Positions 9,641 through 21,519 of a stretch of 64,000 bases of DNA are shown here, in pieces. Source of the DNA: Eutreptiella sp. 'Long Island Sound 2002'. Its lineage: Eukaryota > Euglenozoa > Euglenophyceae > Eutreptiales > Eutreptiaceae. The notes under the pieces are model-generated. The model saw only the letters and a list, made by a program, of their open reading frames with translations. It did not search any database and was not told the origin of the DNA. Location: the NCBI GenBank assembly GCA_964036045.1, contig OZ038381.1, positions 112,642,922 through 112,706,921 of the forward strand. The letters run 5' to 3'. Numbering within the stretch: the stretch's first letter is position 1; each line of letters starts with the position of its first letter. Made by a program: the position numbers and the translations under genes.

Positions 9641-12600
9641 CGGTGGGACGCCCCAAGCAACAAAACAACAACAAAACCGCATTGCACTTGGTGTGCAGAC
9701 CATCCTCCCACTGACTGCACACGCATGTGTACTGAGTTAACAGATAGTCTGCACACTGAATGTAGTGCAGTGTGATGCCCCAAGCAACAACGCACCTGCA
9801 ACACTGCCCTGCACTTAGTGTGCAGACCATCCTCCCACTCACTACACATGCATGTGTACTGAGTTGACACATCTTCTCCACACTAAATGTAGTGCGGCAC
9901 GACACCCCAAGCAACAAAGCACGTGCAACACTTCCCTACACTTAGTGTGCAGAGTATCCTACCACTCATTGCACATGTATGTGTACTGAGTTGACGGATG
10001 GTCTGCACATTGTACATTGAATGTAGTGCACTGTGACGCCCCAAGCAACAAAGTAGTTGCAACACTGCCCTTCACTTTGTGTGCAGAGCATCCTCCCCCT
10101 CACCGCACATGCATGTGTACTGAGTTGACGGATAGTCTACACACTAAATATAGTGCAGTGTGACGCCATAGGCAACAAATTAACTGCCACACTGCCCTGC
10201 ACTTAGTGTAATGACCATCCTACCACTCACTACACAGGTGCGTGTATTGAGGTGATGGATGGTTTGCACACTGAATGTAGTGCAGCGTGACACCCCAAGC
10301 AACAAAGCATCTGCAACACTGCCGTTCAGTTGGTGTGCAGAGCATCCTCCCACTCACTGCACATGCATGTGTACTGAGTTGATGGATAGTCTACACACTA
10401 AATGTAGCACAACTTGACGCCCCAAGCTAATAAGCACCTGCAATACCGACCTACACTTAGTGTGCGGAGTATCCTACTACTTATTGCACATGCATGTGTA
10501 CTGAGTTGACTGATGGTCTGCACATTGAATGTAGTGCAGTGTGATGCCCCAAGCAACAAAGCAGCCGCAACACTGCGGTGCATTTGGTGTGCAGACTATC
10601 CTCAGACTCGCCATGCATGTGTACTGGGTTGATGGATGCTCTACACACTAAATGTAGTGCAATGTGATGCCCCAAGCAACAAAGCAGTTGCGACACTGCC
10701 CTTCACTTAGTGTGCAGAGCATCCTCCCCCTCACTGCACATGCCTGTGTACTAAGTTGACGGATAGTGCTCAATGAATGTAGTGCAGTGGGACGCCCTAA
10801 GCAAGAAAAGAAGTGCAACACTGCCATACAGTTAGTGTGAAGACCATCCTCCCGCTCACTGCACATGCATGTGTATTGAGCTTACGGATCATCTCCACAC
10901 GGAATGTAGTGCGGTGTGATGCCCCCAGCAACAAAGCACCTACAATATTGCCCTACACTTAGTGTGCAGACCATCCTCCCACTTATTGCACATCCATGTG
11001 TACTGAGTTGGCGGATAGCCTTCACATTGAATGCAGTGCAGTGTGACGCCCTAAGCAAGAAAACAACTACAGCACCGCCCTACAATTAGTGTGAAGACCA
11101 TCCTCCCACTCATTGCACATGCATCTAGTGGATGGATTGTTTGCACACTGAGTGTAGTATAGTGTGAAGCCCAAAGCAACAAAACAACAACAAAAGCACA
11201 TTGCACTTCGTGTGCAGACCATCCTCCCACTCACTGCACATGCATGTGTACAGAGGTTGACGGATTGTTTGCACACTGAATGTAGTGCAGTCGGATGCCC
11301 GAAGCAACAAAGCACCTGCAACATTGCCTTTCACCTAGTGTTCAGAGCATTCTCCAACTCAATGCACATGCATGTGTACTGAGTTGAGGGATAGTCTGCA
11401 CACTAAATGACCCCCCAGGAAGCCCCAAACAACAAAACAGTTGCAAAACTGCAATATACTGAGTATGCAGGCTATCCTCCGAATCATTGCACATGCATGT
11501 GTAATGAGCTGATGGATAGTCGGCATACTCAATGCAATGCAGTGTGACAACTGAAGCAACAAAGCAACGGCATCAGTGCCCTACACTTAGTGTGCAGACC
11601 ATCCTCCCACTAACTGCATAGGTGTGTGTACTGAGGTGAAGGATGGTCTGCACACTGAATGTAGTGCGGTGGGACGGCGCAAGCAACAAAACAACAACAA
11701 AACCGCACTGCACTTAGTGGGAATACCATCCTCCCACTCACTGCCCATGCATGTGTATTGGGTTGATGGATAGTCTGCACAATAAGTGGAGTGCAAAGTG
11801 AGGCCCCAAGCAACAAGGCAACTGCAACACTGCCCGTCACTTAATGTGCAGACCATCCTTCCACTCACTGCACATGCATGTGTACTATATTGACGGATAG
11901 TCACACTGAATGTAGTGAAGTGCGATGTCCCAAGCAACAAAGCAACGACAACACTACCGTACATTTGCTGTGAAGACCACCCTCCCACTTACTGCAGGAG
12001 CATGTGTACTGAGTTGATGGATAGTTTGCCCACTGAATGTAGTAAAGCGTGATGCGCTAAGCAACAAAACTCGTGCACAACTTCCTTTCACTTAGTGTGA
12101 AGACCATCCTCCGATTCATTGCACATGCGTGTGTGCTGAGTTGTCGGATAGTTTCCACATTAAATGTATTGCACAGTGTGACGCCCTAGGCGGCAAAGCA
12201 ATTGCAACACACCCTACACTCAAAGTGAAGACCATACTCGCACTCACTGCACGTGAACGTGTACTGAGTTGATGGACGGTTTGCACAATGAATGCAGTGC
12301 ACTGCGATGCCCCTAGCAACAAAACAACAAGAAAATCGCAATGCACTTAGGGTGAAAAGCATCTTCCCACTCACTACACATGTATGTGTTGTGAGTTGAC
12401 GGACCGTCCCCACACTGAATGTAGTGTAGTGTGATGCTCAAATCAACGACACACCTTCAAAGCTGCCTTTCACTTAGTGTGCAAAGCATCCTCCAAGTCA
12501 ATGCAAATGCCTGTGTACTGAGTTGACGAAGAAGCTGCAGGGTAAATATAGTGCGGTGTGACGCCCCAAGCAACAAGGCAATGGGGAGCTGCCCTACCCT

Positions 12601-13737
12601 TAGGGTGAACAACATCCTCACTCACTGCAAACTGATGTGTACTGAGTTGACGAATAGTCTCCACATGGAATGTAGTGCGTGTGATGCCCTAGGCAACAAA
12701 ACAACTGCAACGTTACCCAACACTTAGTGTGAAGACCATACTCCCTGTGATTGCACCTACATGTGTACTTAGTTAGCACATCGTCCCCACACTGAATGTA
12801 GTGTAGTGTGACACCTTATGCAATGAAACGACAACAAAACCGCATTGTACTTAGTGTGAAGACCATCCTCCCATTGAGTGCGCATGCATGTGTGCTGAGT
12901 TGGCACATCGTTCCCACACTGAATGTATTGTGTCTGACCTTAGGCAACAAAGCAACTGCAACACTACTCTACACTTGGTGTGCAGACCATCATCTGACTC
13001 ATTGCACATGCATGTGTGCTGAATTGAAGGATAATATGCACACTAAATGTAGCGTAGCATGGCGCCCCAAGCAACAAAGCAAATGCAACGCTTCCCTACA
13101 CTTAGTATGCACACTATCCTGCTACTCATCGGACATGCATGTGTACCGAGATGACGGGATAGTCTGAACACTAATGTAGTGCAGTGTGATGCCCAAAGCA
13201 ACAGAGGAGCTGCAACACTGTCTTATACTTGGTGTGTAGACCATCCTCCCCCTCACTAACATGCATGTGTACACAGTTGACAGATGGTCTACACACTAAA
13301 TGTAGTGCAACGTGACGCCCCAAACAACAAAACCACAACACCGGCATCGTACTTTGTGCGCTGACCATCCTCCCATTCACTACACATGCATGCGTACTCA
13401 GTTGACGGCTAGTTTGCACACTGAATATCGTGCAGCGTGACGTCCGAAACAACTGAAGATCTGCAACACTGCCCTTCATTGTGTGTGCAGAGCATCCTCC
13501 CCGTCATCGCACATGCATGTGTACTGAGTTGACTGATAGTGTGCACATGGAATGTAGTGCACTGTGATGCCGAAAGCAACAAAACACCTGCAACACTGCC
13601 CTTCACTTAGTGTGCACATTATTCACCAACTCAACGCACATGCATGTGTACTCAATTGACGGGAAGTATGAACAGTAAATGTAGTACAATGTCAGTCCCC
13701 AAGGAACAATGCAACTACAACGTTGCCCTACACTTAG
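9640..13737 (+). repeat. 127-bp satellite array, about 30 diverged units
   Basis: Unit landmarks in order: CATGCATGTGTACTGAGTTG, a GATAGTCTGCACAC segment, AATGTAGTGCAGTGTGA, GCCCCAAGCAACAAAGCA, CTGCAACACTGCC and CACTTAGTGTGCAGACC. Spacing is about 120-140 bp. Units differ by many substitutions and small indels, so the array is old. The many minus-strand open frames (rich in CCLGRHTALHS) are copies of one non-coding unit read in frame by chance. Confidence 0.9.
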
Positions 13738-14116
13738 AGAGAGTATTCGCGCGGCGCGTGCACCGCGCGCTACCTTTCCAACGTGTTTACCTATAAGGGG
13801 GTGGCTTTGACACACCTCCCAAAATGCCTCCAAAAAAGAGATAACCTTGGGTACCACACGCCAAGGCCGAGCGTCGAGGGCGGCATCTTCAAAGAGCAAC
13901 AAATAACACTTGTATAGCGCCTCGTCTTGCTGATCTGGCGCTCGAAAGCATGGACGGTTTGATGGAACAACTAAGTGCAAAACTTCGACTCAAGGGTATC
14001 ACGTACTAGGCTCTAAAACCCAACACAAGGGGCCCCAAAGGCAGAAGCTGCAGCTGCTTGGTCACGCTAGACTGCTAAATCTCCGCGCCGCGCGCGCACC
14101 ACGTCAAGCGGTCCCC
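13738..14116 (-). mobile_element. 379-bp insertion in the satellite, carrying an exon-like segment
   Basis: The satellite unit is interrupted after CACTTAG (13737) and resumes with CTTAGTGTGAAG at 14117, giving a 5-bp direct repeat CTTAG on both sides. The insert has CG-rich ends (GCGCGGCGCGTGCACCGCGC on the left, CGCGCCGCGCGCGCACC on the right). Inside, on the minus strand at 13774-13970, is a 197-bp open segment. It is bounded by an AG (TGCACTTAG|) and a GT (GGAAAG|GTAGCG) and encodes peptide such as PSNRPCFRAPDQQDEALYK and VVPKVISFLEAFWEV. I do not recognise it. It could be a captured exon or a non-autonomous transposon. Confidence 0.5.
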
Positions 14117-14340
14117 CTTAGTGTGAAGACCACCCTCCCACTCATTGGGGAGTAACCTGTTGAGGAAAATACAACCCACCAACACCAAGCTGACATCGTG
14201 AATAGTAGTACATTGTGATGGTATCTCAAAATCACCAGAACAAAAAAAAAGAGGCACATCTTGCCAAAATGTAATGCACACATCTTTTACCCATGATAAA
14301 ACCTATGCAAAGTTGGAGGTATGCTCCCAAAAACCAAAAT
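14117..14340 (+). other. Satellite remnant and unassigned sequence
   Basis: 14117-14150 is the rest of the interrupted 127-bp unit. The remainder to 14340 shows nothing recognisable. Confidence 0.4.
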
Positions 14341-14636
14341 TTACGCAGACAATATGACATGACATGATATGACATCACAACAATTTGCACCACACCGCAT
14401 CACATCAAATCAAATCACACCACAACATATCACATCACATCACACCACATCATAGCACAACACATCATATCACATCAAACCACATTACATCACACCACAT
14501 CACATCACATCGCATTACATTACATTACATTACATTACATTGCATTACATTGCATTACATTACATTACATTACATTACATTACATTACATTACATTACAT
14601 TACATTACATTACATTACATTACATTACAGTGAACC
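14341..14636 (+). repeat. CACAT/CATTA pentanucleotide array
   Basis: 14380-14515 is built of imperfect acatc and atcac units and 14515-14630 of a nearly pure cattacatta run. The first half is the reverse complement of the array at 14740-15015. Confidence 0.9.
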
Positions 14637-14699
14637 GCACCATTGGTTCACTTTGGCTAAGTGGTCGTTTTCATGCCCTTCAACACCCAGCTAGGGGTG

Positions 14700-15160
14700 T
14701 GTGATGTGACGTGACGTGACATGATGTGAGGTGATGCGATGTTATGGAATGTGCTGCGATGTGATGTGATGTGATGTGATGTGATGTGATGTGATGTGAT
14801 GTGATGTGATGTGATGTGATGTGATGTGATGTGATGTGATGTGATGTGATGTGATGTGATGTGATGTGATGTGATGTGATGTGATGTGATGTGATGTGAT
14901 GTGATGTGATGTGATGTGATGTGATGTGATGTGATGTGATGTGATGTGATGTGATGTGATGTGATGTGATGTGATGTGATGTGATGTGATGTGATGTGAT
15001 GTGATGTGATGCGATGCGGTGCGATGCGATGTCATGTCATGTCATGTCATGTCATGTCATGTCATGTCATGGTATGCCTCAGCTTCATAAGTCAAGGTGA
15101 ATCGCAGGTACATAACTGACGTGATGTGAAATGATGTGACGTGATGTGATGTGAGGGCAG
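14700..15160 (+). repeat. GATGT pentanucleotide array
   Basis: More than fifty nearly perfect GATGT units at 14755-15010, flanked by gtgac variants on the left and gtcat units at 15030-15068, with short GATGT remnants to 15155. The histidine-rich minus-strand frame across it is an artefact. Confidence 0.95.
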
Positions 15161-16590
15161 GACAATTTGGACGTCCCCAAGGTGATTGGCACACCCACCA
15201 CGTAGGCATTCAACGCTAGGTGACACCTTTTTTTGGAGGCTAGTTTGACTTCGCCTTTTGACTTAACTTTGACCGAACCTGCATTGAACATTTACTCAAC
15301 TTTCAGTCAACTGGAATTGGAATCTTTATGGCGGAGTGAAGGTTTACTCAGGGTTTTTCAAGTTGTAGATCGACTGCTCCCATCCTTCCTCCCAAGCCAA
15401 CCATACTTAGTCCATCCGCCCAGTTCCCTTTTCACTTTCTCTTCACGATTTGTTTGATTGTTTCACCATGAATTCTCACCCACTTACCCCCCCCCCCCCG
15501 GGCCCACCTTTCTAGCGTACACAATCTTGGGACCATCATTGGGTCAAAGTGGGGAGCACAATCAACCTAGTGAAGGGGGGTAGAAGATACCCCACAAGCC
15601 CCGCACACACACCGCGAGTGTGGGGCTCTTGCAATCCCAAGGGAGTGGGGGTTAACATTGAGGACACTCTTGGTTGTTGTTACATGGTGAAGGTTTGGGA
15701 GGGCATGCCCCTTCTTCTTGCGGGCGTTTCCGTTACGCAATCTAGAAAATGTGGAACTGGCCTATTTGCATGCCCATTGGATGCAAGATCGAGGTTTGTT
15801 ACTCCTTCCCTCCTTCCTTCCGTCCAACAGTGTTTGCCCCCCCCCCAAAAAAAAAGTGCCCATAGCTTGATTTAGTTGGCGGTTCCATTGTGTCCGACCC
15901 CATAATGGGGCTAGGCCTTCCTTGGCACCCTATAGGGTAAGCCAAGTCCCTAGGGGTTGCTTATGGCATCGTTTGCATATGATTGTGCCCCGCACCCATA
16001 AAGGAACGATGTTGGCAATTTCACCCTGTGCGATTAGCCAAGCCTTTTTGGGGTTTGCTTGTCAACGAATTGCTGATTATCCTCCGCCCTCAAAGCAGCA
16101 TGTCTATGTGTGTAAGTGTGTCTAGGCTAGGGTCGGGTTGGAGTCTCAGTGTTGATGTGTCTAGGTATGTGTGTAGGTCTCTATGTGGATCAGTGTGTGG
16201 GTTTGTGTCTCAGGCTGTATTTGGGTTTGTGTTTGCATCAATGTCTGGATGTGGGTGTGAGTCTGTGTTTGGGCCTGTTTGTGTATGTGTGTATGTGTCC
16301 AAAAACCCCACTGCCCCCCACCACCGCGTCGCCTTTAGCTGTGGGGCTGTGGTGTGTGCGGATGTGCCGAAGGCGCTGTTACCAGAAGGCGATGGCCGGG
16401 ATGTCTACCCACGTGTACGTGTAAACGAGAGGGATGTGTGTATGGCGAGCGCGTTGTGTGTAAATGTGTGAAATATTGGCGGAAAGAGGGGAGTAGGGGA
16501 AACCGAAAGCAGGATTTAGATGCACTTTTCGTCATAAACTGGGAAGCATGGAGAAAACAATGGTTCAGCGGGTTGCCTGTTGAAATGTGT
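15161..16590. other. No clear gene; GT-rich tract at 16090-16300
   Basis: Contains C runs near 15490 and 15839 and a GT-rich stretch built of gtgtct, tgtatgtgtg and related words (16090-16300). Open plus-strand frames exist but have no recognisable motif. Confidence 0.4.
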
Positions 16591-16606
16591 GTGGTCCCCC
16601 TTGCAG

Positions 16607-16790
16607 ATCATGATGCCCACGAGGCTTGTGGTGAGGATGAGGCACCACCCATAGCCCAGACCCCCAACAAAAAAAAGGAAACAAATGCATCCGCCACACC
16701 TGTAGCCCTTGCCCCTGCACCCAAGAAAGCCCTAAGAAGAAAAAGGGCACCACAGCCGCACAAGGTGCACTGGAGTCTTTTCACACTAGG
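16607..16790 (+). CDS. Possible exon of an unknown Lys/Ala/Pro-rich protein
   Basis: Bounded by a good acceptor (GTCCCCCTTGCAG at 16606) and donor (ACTAGG|GTGAGT at 16790/16791). An acceptor with a pyrimidine tract (TTTCCTCCCACAG, 16925) lies downstream. The open frame is acidic then basic, for example EDEAPPIAQTPNKKKE followed by APKKALRRKRAPQPHK. It opposes the dynein gene and lies inside its intron. No domain is seen; it may be a transposon fragment or chance. Confidence 0.2.
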
Positions 16791-16925
16791 GTGAGTACAG
16801 CCTCTGGTCTTCCCAAGTCGGGTGGCAAGAAAGGGTGATTTGTTTGTTGCACTCCATGCGTAGTTTGAATCTTATGATCCTCGCTTCAACGCCTTCTGTT
16901 TCCTTTGATTGCTTTCCTCCCACAG

Positions 16926-18400
16926 GCAACATACTTGGTTGTGGCATACCCGTGTTGATAGACATCAGTCTGTGTCCCCTCTCTGACTGTAGTCGGATAT
17001 ACAAATGGGTATCGGTCAAAGGATATGCCCCTGTTGTGCCTGTCGGTGTATTGCCTGTGCTGAACTTGTGCTCCTCAGGATGCAGATATACACCCCTAAA
17101 TCCGGGGGCAGGGGGAAAGAACGTTCAGAACTTTTTTTTCTAGAACCATCGTGCATGCCCGTTTTAGACCCTGGATTTCTAGCCCGCTTCTAGGTTTGTA
17201 TGCTCACGAAGAACGAAACACGGCTACCTAAAGGTACTTGCACACCACTCGATACTATCTTTGTTGCATCGTATGTTTACAACATACAAAAATTGATGGC
17301 AATATTGTACGGGCAATATTACAGCAAAATATATGACATTTTGTGGACGGGCCGTGCTTCAGTCGTTGGCGAAAAGTGTCAAAACCCAATAAATGCACAA
17401 ATTTTCCGTTTGCTTTGAATGTGGCATTACAGGACAAGGAAAAAAAACACACCTAAATTCCTATGTTTTGGAAAACACCACTAAGTGTTTCTAGACATAT
17501 GCGAAAAGGGCTGCCTAAGTATGACGTGTGTGTCACATCATTGTGCAAGGCTTCCCCCTCTTTTTCCATGCCTTGAGTCTCATTGCCTTCTCACGGATCC
17601 CACCTCCACACAAGTGTATCAATACCACATGATTTCACGACTCGTTCAAGCATGTACACATGAGCTCACCGCCGCCACATTGCCACAACATCAGTCGCCA
17701 TTTTTAACCATCAATCAACCTAGTCAGGGAGCCACGGTCCAATAGAAGGCACATATAACGTAGAGGTGCATCAACACAGCGCAAGGTAGACTTCAAAATC
17801 TCATGCACTGTTTGAAATCCAACACTGCACCCTTCATTGATACCTGGACACGTGAACTAGAGGACAACGCAAGGGCATATTGCTTAAGACGGACCACCAT
17901 TTCGTCAAAACGTTTTCGGGGCCCCCCTCCTCTGGCAAATAGCTCCAGCCTTCAAGAGTCCAAATGTATTTTGTTGCATCAACGTCTGCACACGCTTTTT
18001 GGTGTGTCAGCAACACCCTCATACAAAGTTAGCTGCAAGGCCGTGTGGGACGAGATAATTAGATTAAGGCAACCAGCCCTAGGTCACAACCAAGCTACAG
18101 GCACCTTGTTGTGCCACTCTATCCACAACAGACGGGCGACGCAAAGCGTGCTTACATATTCCACTGCATGCTCCGTACCATGCACGAGGTGCATCAAAAT
18201 TACTACACTGTACTCTATAATAGTGCGAGGCTCAAAGATGCTGCTTGTCATGCGGGAAGGCGACCAATTACATTCCCTAACGTGGACGCCAAAGAAGGAA
18301 AGAGCCGGCACATACTCATACAACAAGAAATGCAGTGCCCAAACATGGTTCTTCACTCATTGTCGTTTTACCGATAAGGGCAGGGCCCAACCCTTAACAC
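16926..18400. other. No supported gene
   Basis: 17510-17590 holds a short copy, in inverted orientation, of sequence at 23640-23700. A 210-codon plus-strand open frame (17803-18435) has no motif and competes with minus-strand frames. Confidence 0.35.
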
Positions 18401-18404
18401 TGGT

Positions 18405-18805
18405 GACATGGCGATCCAGAGGTGGTTTGCAATGATGTGACCAAAGCAAAACACACAGTATAACACGCTCAATGTAAATAAGCATCAACAAGGCAGGAAG
18501 AGTGGCCCCAACAGGGAGGTAGCCATTGCAGATGGTTACAAACAGGGGGGGGGGGGGTAGACCAGCGTGGAGCAGTATTTGTATGGGTGCCAAACCCCAT
18601 ACCTGCCGAATACGGAACACCAGCCATATTCCTTATATGAGGGAAAAGATACAAACTTCCTCAAGGAGGAATGGATTTCGTGATCCGCTAAGACGCGAAG
18701 AACGCGTTGGGTACGTAATTGAGTTTCTCGGATGGCTCATAACATCTTGAGCCGGTGAACTTGTGTACCAACCTGTAGCTCATGTAGCATAAATGGTGAC
18801 CATGC
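18405..18805 (-). repeat. Dispersed repeat with decayed coding frame, copy 1
   Basis: Matches 20935-21230 along its length (for example ACACGCTCAATGTAAATAAG against GCGCTCAATGTAAATAAG, and GTGGCCCCAACAGGGAG in both), with an extra G run and about 100 bp of insert. On the minus strand it reads MLHELQVGTQVHRLKML, a TGA, then IRETQLRTQRVLRVLADHE. A second frame reads LFVTICNGYLPVGATLPA. Both are shared with the other copy. This is an old repeat derived from a coding element. Confidence 0.55.
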
Positions 18806-18869
18806 AGGCCGGGTGTAAACGCCCGCCAACAGGGGTATCGGCGGGCTGGCTGGCTGGAGAGTGAAAAGA

Positions 18870-19325
18870 TGTTTTTTTTGTTTTTTATAAAACGGATTTT
18901 GTGAAAGAGATCGGTGAAAACATTATGACTTTGATTTTGCTTTTAGTTAAAAGGTGTTAATTTCGCAGAAAACATTTTGTTTTTGGGTAAATAGGTTTTG
19001 ATTTTGCTAAAAGGACTTTGCTACAAAACTTTTGGATTGGGTAAGAGGTTGTTTTGGTAAAAACGGTTTCATTTTGGTAAAATGGGTTTGGTTTTGATAA
19101 AAGAGTTTTCTTTTTGGTTTTCATCTTGCGAAAAGGATTTTGGTGAAAATTTTGTGTTTGTGGGTTTTGATTTTGGTGAAACGGTTTCAAATCTAGTGAA
19201 ACAACATTGGCTTGGGTACACAACTTTTGATTTGGTGAAAGGATTTTTGACCAAAAGGGTTACGTACGGCAAAAAATGTTTCCATTTGGGTTCAAAAAAT
19301 CTGATTGTGGTAAATCGTTTTCCGT
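18870..19325 (+). repeat. T/A/G-rich degenerate minisatellite
   Basis: Recurring words such as TTTTGGTAAAA, TTTTGATTTTG, GTGAAACGGTTT at roughly 18-30 bp spacing. Strand-asymmetric, almost no C on the plus strand. Confidence 0.65.
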
Positions 19326-19566
19326 AACAAGATTGTTAACTAGGCACCTGTTGGCTGCTGGATGCTTGTTGTTGTCCTTTGCACCTGCCAATTCCCTTAC
19401 TTCCTCAAGCGTGCAAACACAACCCATCCACAAAGCAAAGATGCAAAGTCGTACCACTTCTCGGAGGGCTAGTTCGCGTCGAAGTTTTTCTGTTTTTTGG
19501 GTGCGGGTGCGGTCCGGAACGAGCCCTGATCCTCCTCCTATCTTCCTACACTCCTATCTTCCTACA

Positions 19567-20188
19567 CTAAAAGTCGGGAGGCCATTCGGCTGAGTCGGCG
19601 TCCCGTTCGGCGAGGCTGGCGTGTTGGAACCGACGCCTCTCCTTCCTGGCAGGCGGTGGGTGCTCCCGTGGTCGGGGTGTGCATGCTTTGCATACTACCT
19701 CCACACGGAAGGCGGCGGGCAGTGCACATGTGCTATGCACCAGATGCTTGCATGTTTTGCACGCCCGCATGTCACAACAAGGTGGTTGATTGCACACACG
19801 GCACACACATTTGAAGCAATGACCGCGCTACGTGCACAAGGCATGAACCTTGTGATTCCAATTCGTGCAGGTGAGGATATCCGGGAGTAGTTCGTCGCCA
19901 CAGCAGGCACATGTGGGGAGAGAAGAGATAGGGCGGAAGAAGGAGGACAGCGCCGCTGGTGCACTGCTCGGGGAGGGGGGGGGGGGTGGCCACAAGGGGT
20001 GGATGTGGGATCTCATCTTCAAAAGAGAATTGCCATTCCTTGCTGATAGCCCCTTTGTTTGCGGCACGGGTCACTTGCGTGTGGAAGATGTCTGTACTGT
20101 TGCGCTTCACATGAGCTACCGCATCGGCAACTGAGTCCGGGTGCACCCACTGCCCTCCGTCGGCATGTTGAACCCAAACAGGACACAT
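19567..20188 (-). pseudogene. Cysteine-rich (PHD/RING-like) zinc-finger protein remnant
   Basis: One minus-strand frame reads CACCGDELLPDILTC, then TNWNHKVHALC, a TAG, then CFKCVCRVCNQPPCCDMRAC, KTCKHLVHSTC and finally VVCKAC. The paired C-x2-C / H-x2-C spacing (C..CGDELL, C.NWNHKVHALC, C.TCKHLVHSTC, C.AC) looks like PHD/RING-type zinc binding. A second frame upstream (20188 to about 19990) reads VWVQHADGGQWVHPDSVADA; it shifts to the zinc frame at the G/C run near 19976-19986. With the TAG and the run-associated shift this copy looks broken. Host or transposon origin is unknown. Confidence 0.45.
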
Positions 20189-20244
20189 AAGAAGATGCTA
20201 GTGAGGAACAAGCGAGAAGATTATACGAGCCACCCATTCCCACC

Positions 20245-20928
20245 CTTTCCTCTAGGCCCTAGAACCCTGGTATAGCTTTGACCCGAGAAATTCCTACTAA
20301 TGAAGCGTGTGCGAACCCTCGACCTCGACCCCGTCACAAATGTTATGCCTGCGGAGCTCTCGCAACCTCGTTTCCACAACTGGGAGACCCTTGTTGAAGA
20401 ATGCAACCAGCGCCACGGACCCCTACTTGAACGTCTACTCCACAAGCTTGACCCCATATGCGTACACGTGTAGGGACTCCATGCACATGAGAAGAATGCT
20501 ACACTTAGCGACCTTAGTGCTCTTCGCGGATCGTTTCGTTATCTCTCCCTTGGTACTTTCTACTTTTTACTTTCTACTTCCTATTTTATACTTCATGCTT
20601 TGTAGTTTCTAGTTTGTATATTCTCTACGTAACCATCGGACCGTGTAGTGTTTTTGAAGATCGTGGCGACACTCATAAACACCTCGAAAAATCATCCGAC
20701 AAGTGAATTCTTTGACAAATTAGATTCAACAAAAAATCCAAAAAAAATGGGCGATCGCCTATGAAAACCATATAGACCTTTCAAATAACATTGAAAAACC
20801 AAAAAAAAACACAAACAAACCTGAATAAATATCAATAAAAAGCCCAAACGGGGCCAAAACGGTGAAAATCGCGAAAATAAATGCATAAACGCGTTTATTT
20901 TCGTTCGGCGGGCAGACCGGGCAGGCAT
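20245..20928. other. Low-complexity intronic sequence, no gene
   Basis: Includes a tract of TTCTAC-like words (20555-20625) and an A-rich tract (20720-20890). Nothing coding is supported. Confidence 0.45.
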
Positions 20929-21519
20929 TTACATCTGGTTTGGGCGATCCAGAAGTGGTTTGCAACGATGTGTTAAAACCAAAACACACAGCACAACGCG
21001 CTCAATGTAAATAAGCTTTAGGAAGGCAGGAAGAGTGGCCCCAACAGGGAGCCAGCCATTGCAGATGGTTACAAACAGGGGGGAAAAAAATCGGTGGAGT
21101 TCGTGATCCGCTAAGAGGCGGAGAAGGTGTTGGGTACGTAATTGAATTTCTCGGATGGTTGATAACATCCTGAGCCGGTGAACTTGTGCACCTACCTGTA
21201 GCTGATGTAGCATAAATGGCGATCATGCAAGGCAACGGACCTTTCGCCTACGTACATCAAGTGGGCACCTAACATGTTCAAAAAGAACTGGGTTGGCAAC
21301 AATATATTGAACATCAATAAGCAAAGTAGTTTGGGCAGTCAGCAGGGTAGTGGCAACATCAGCGCGCGTTGTCCAAAGAGACACGAGGGACGGTAATCCC
21401 AGGTACACATCCAGACGCCTAGGCAGTGACAACACTGCCATAGCGGTGCAAATTAGTGATCTATCTAGATTGTTTGGATCGGGTGCAAAAATTTTACGGT
21501 AAAGATTGTCTAACCACAC
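20929..21519 (-). pseudogene. Unknown protein frame with one TGA (copy 2 of the repeat at 18.4 kb)
   Basis: A single minus-strand frame runs from 21519 to 20929, broken only by a TGA at 21223. The first part reads MWLDNLYRKIFAPDPNNLDR and RRLDVYLGLPSLVSLWTT. After the TGA comes MLHQLQVGAQVHRLRML, then an Arg/Leu-rich helix (IREIQLRTQHLLRLLADHE) with leucines at heptad-like spacing, then LFVTICNGWLPVGATLPA. The latter two parts recur at 18405-18805. No family is recognised. It is probably a dead mobile-element gene. Confidence 0.35.

Noticed and set aside
9567-13606. Many short minus-strand frames rich in CCLGRHTALHS
   Set aside because: All are copies of one 127-bp non-coding unit. They shift frame and stop at every unit and carry no conserved start.
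14385-15035. His/Ile/Thr/Ser-repeat frames across the pentanucleotide arrays
   Set aside because: Pure simple-sequence translation with no unique sequence.
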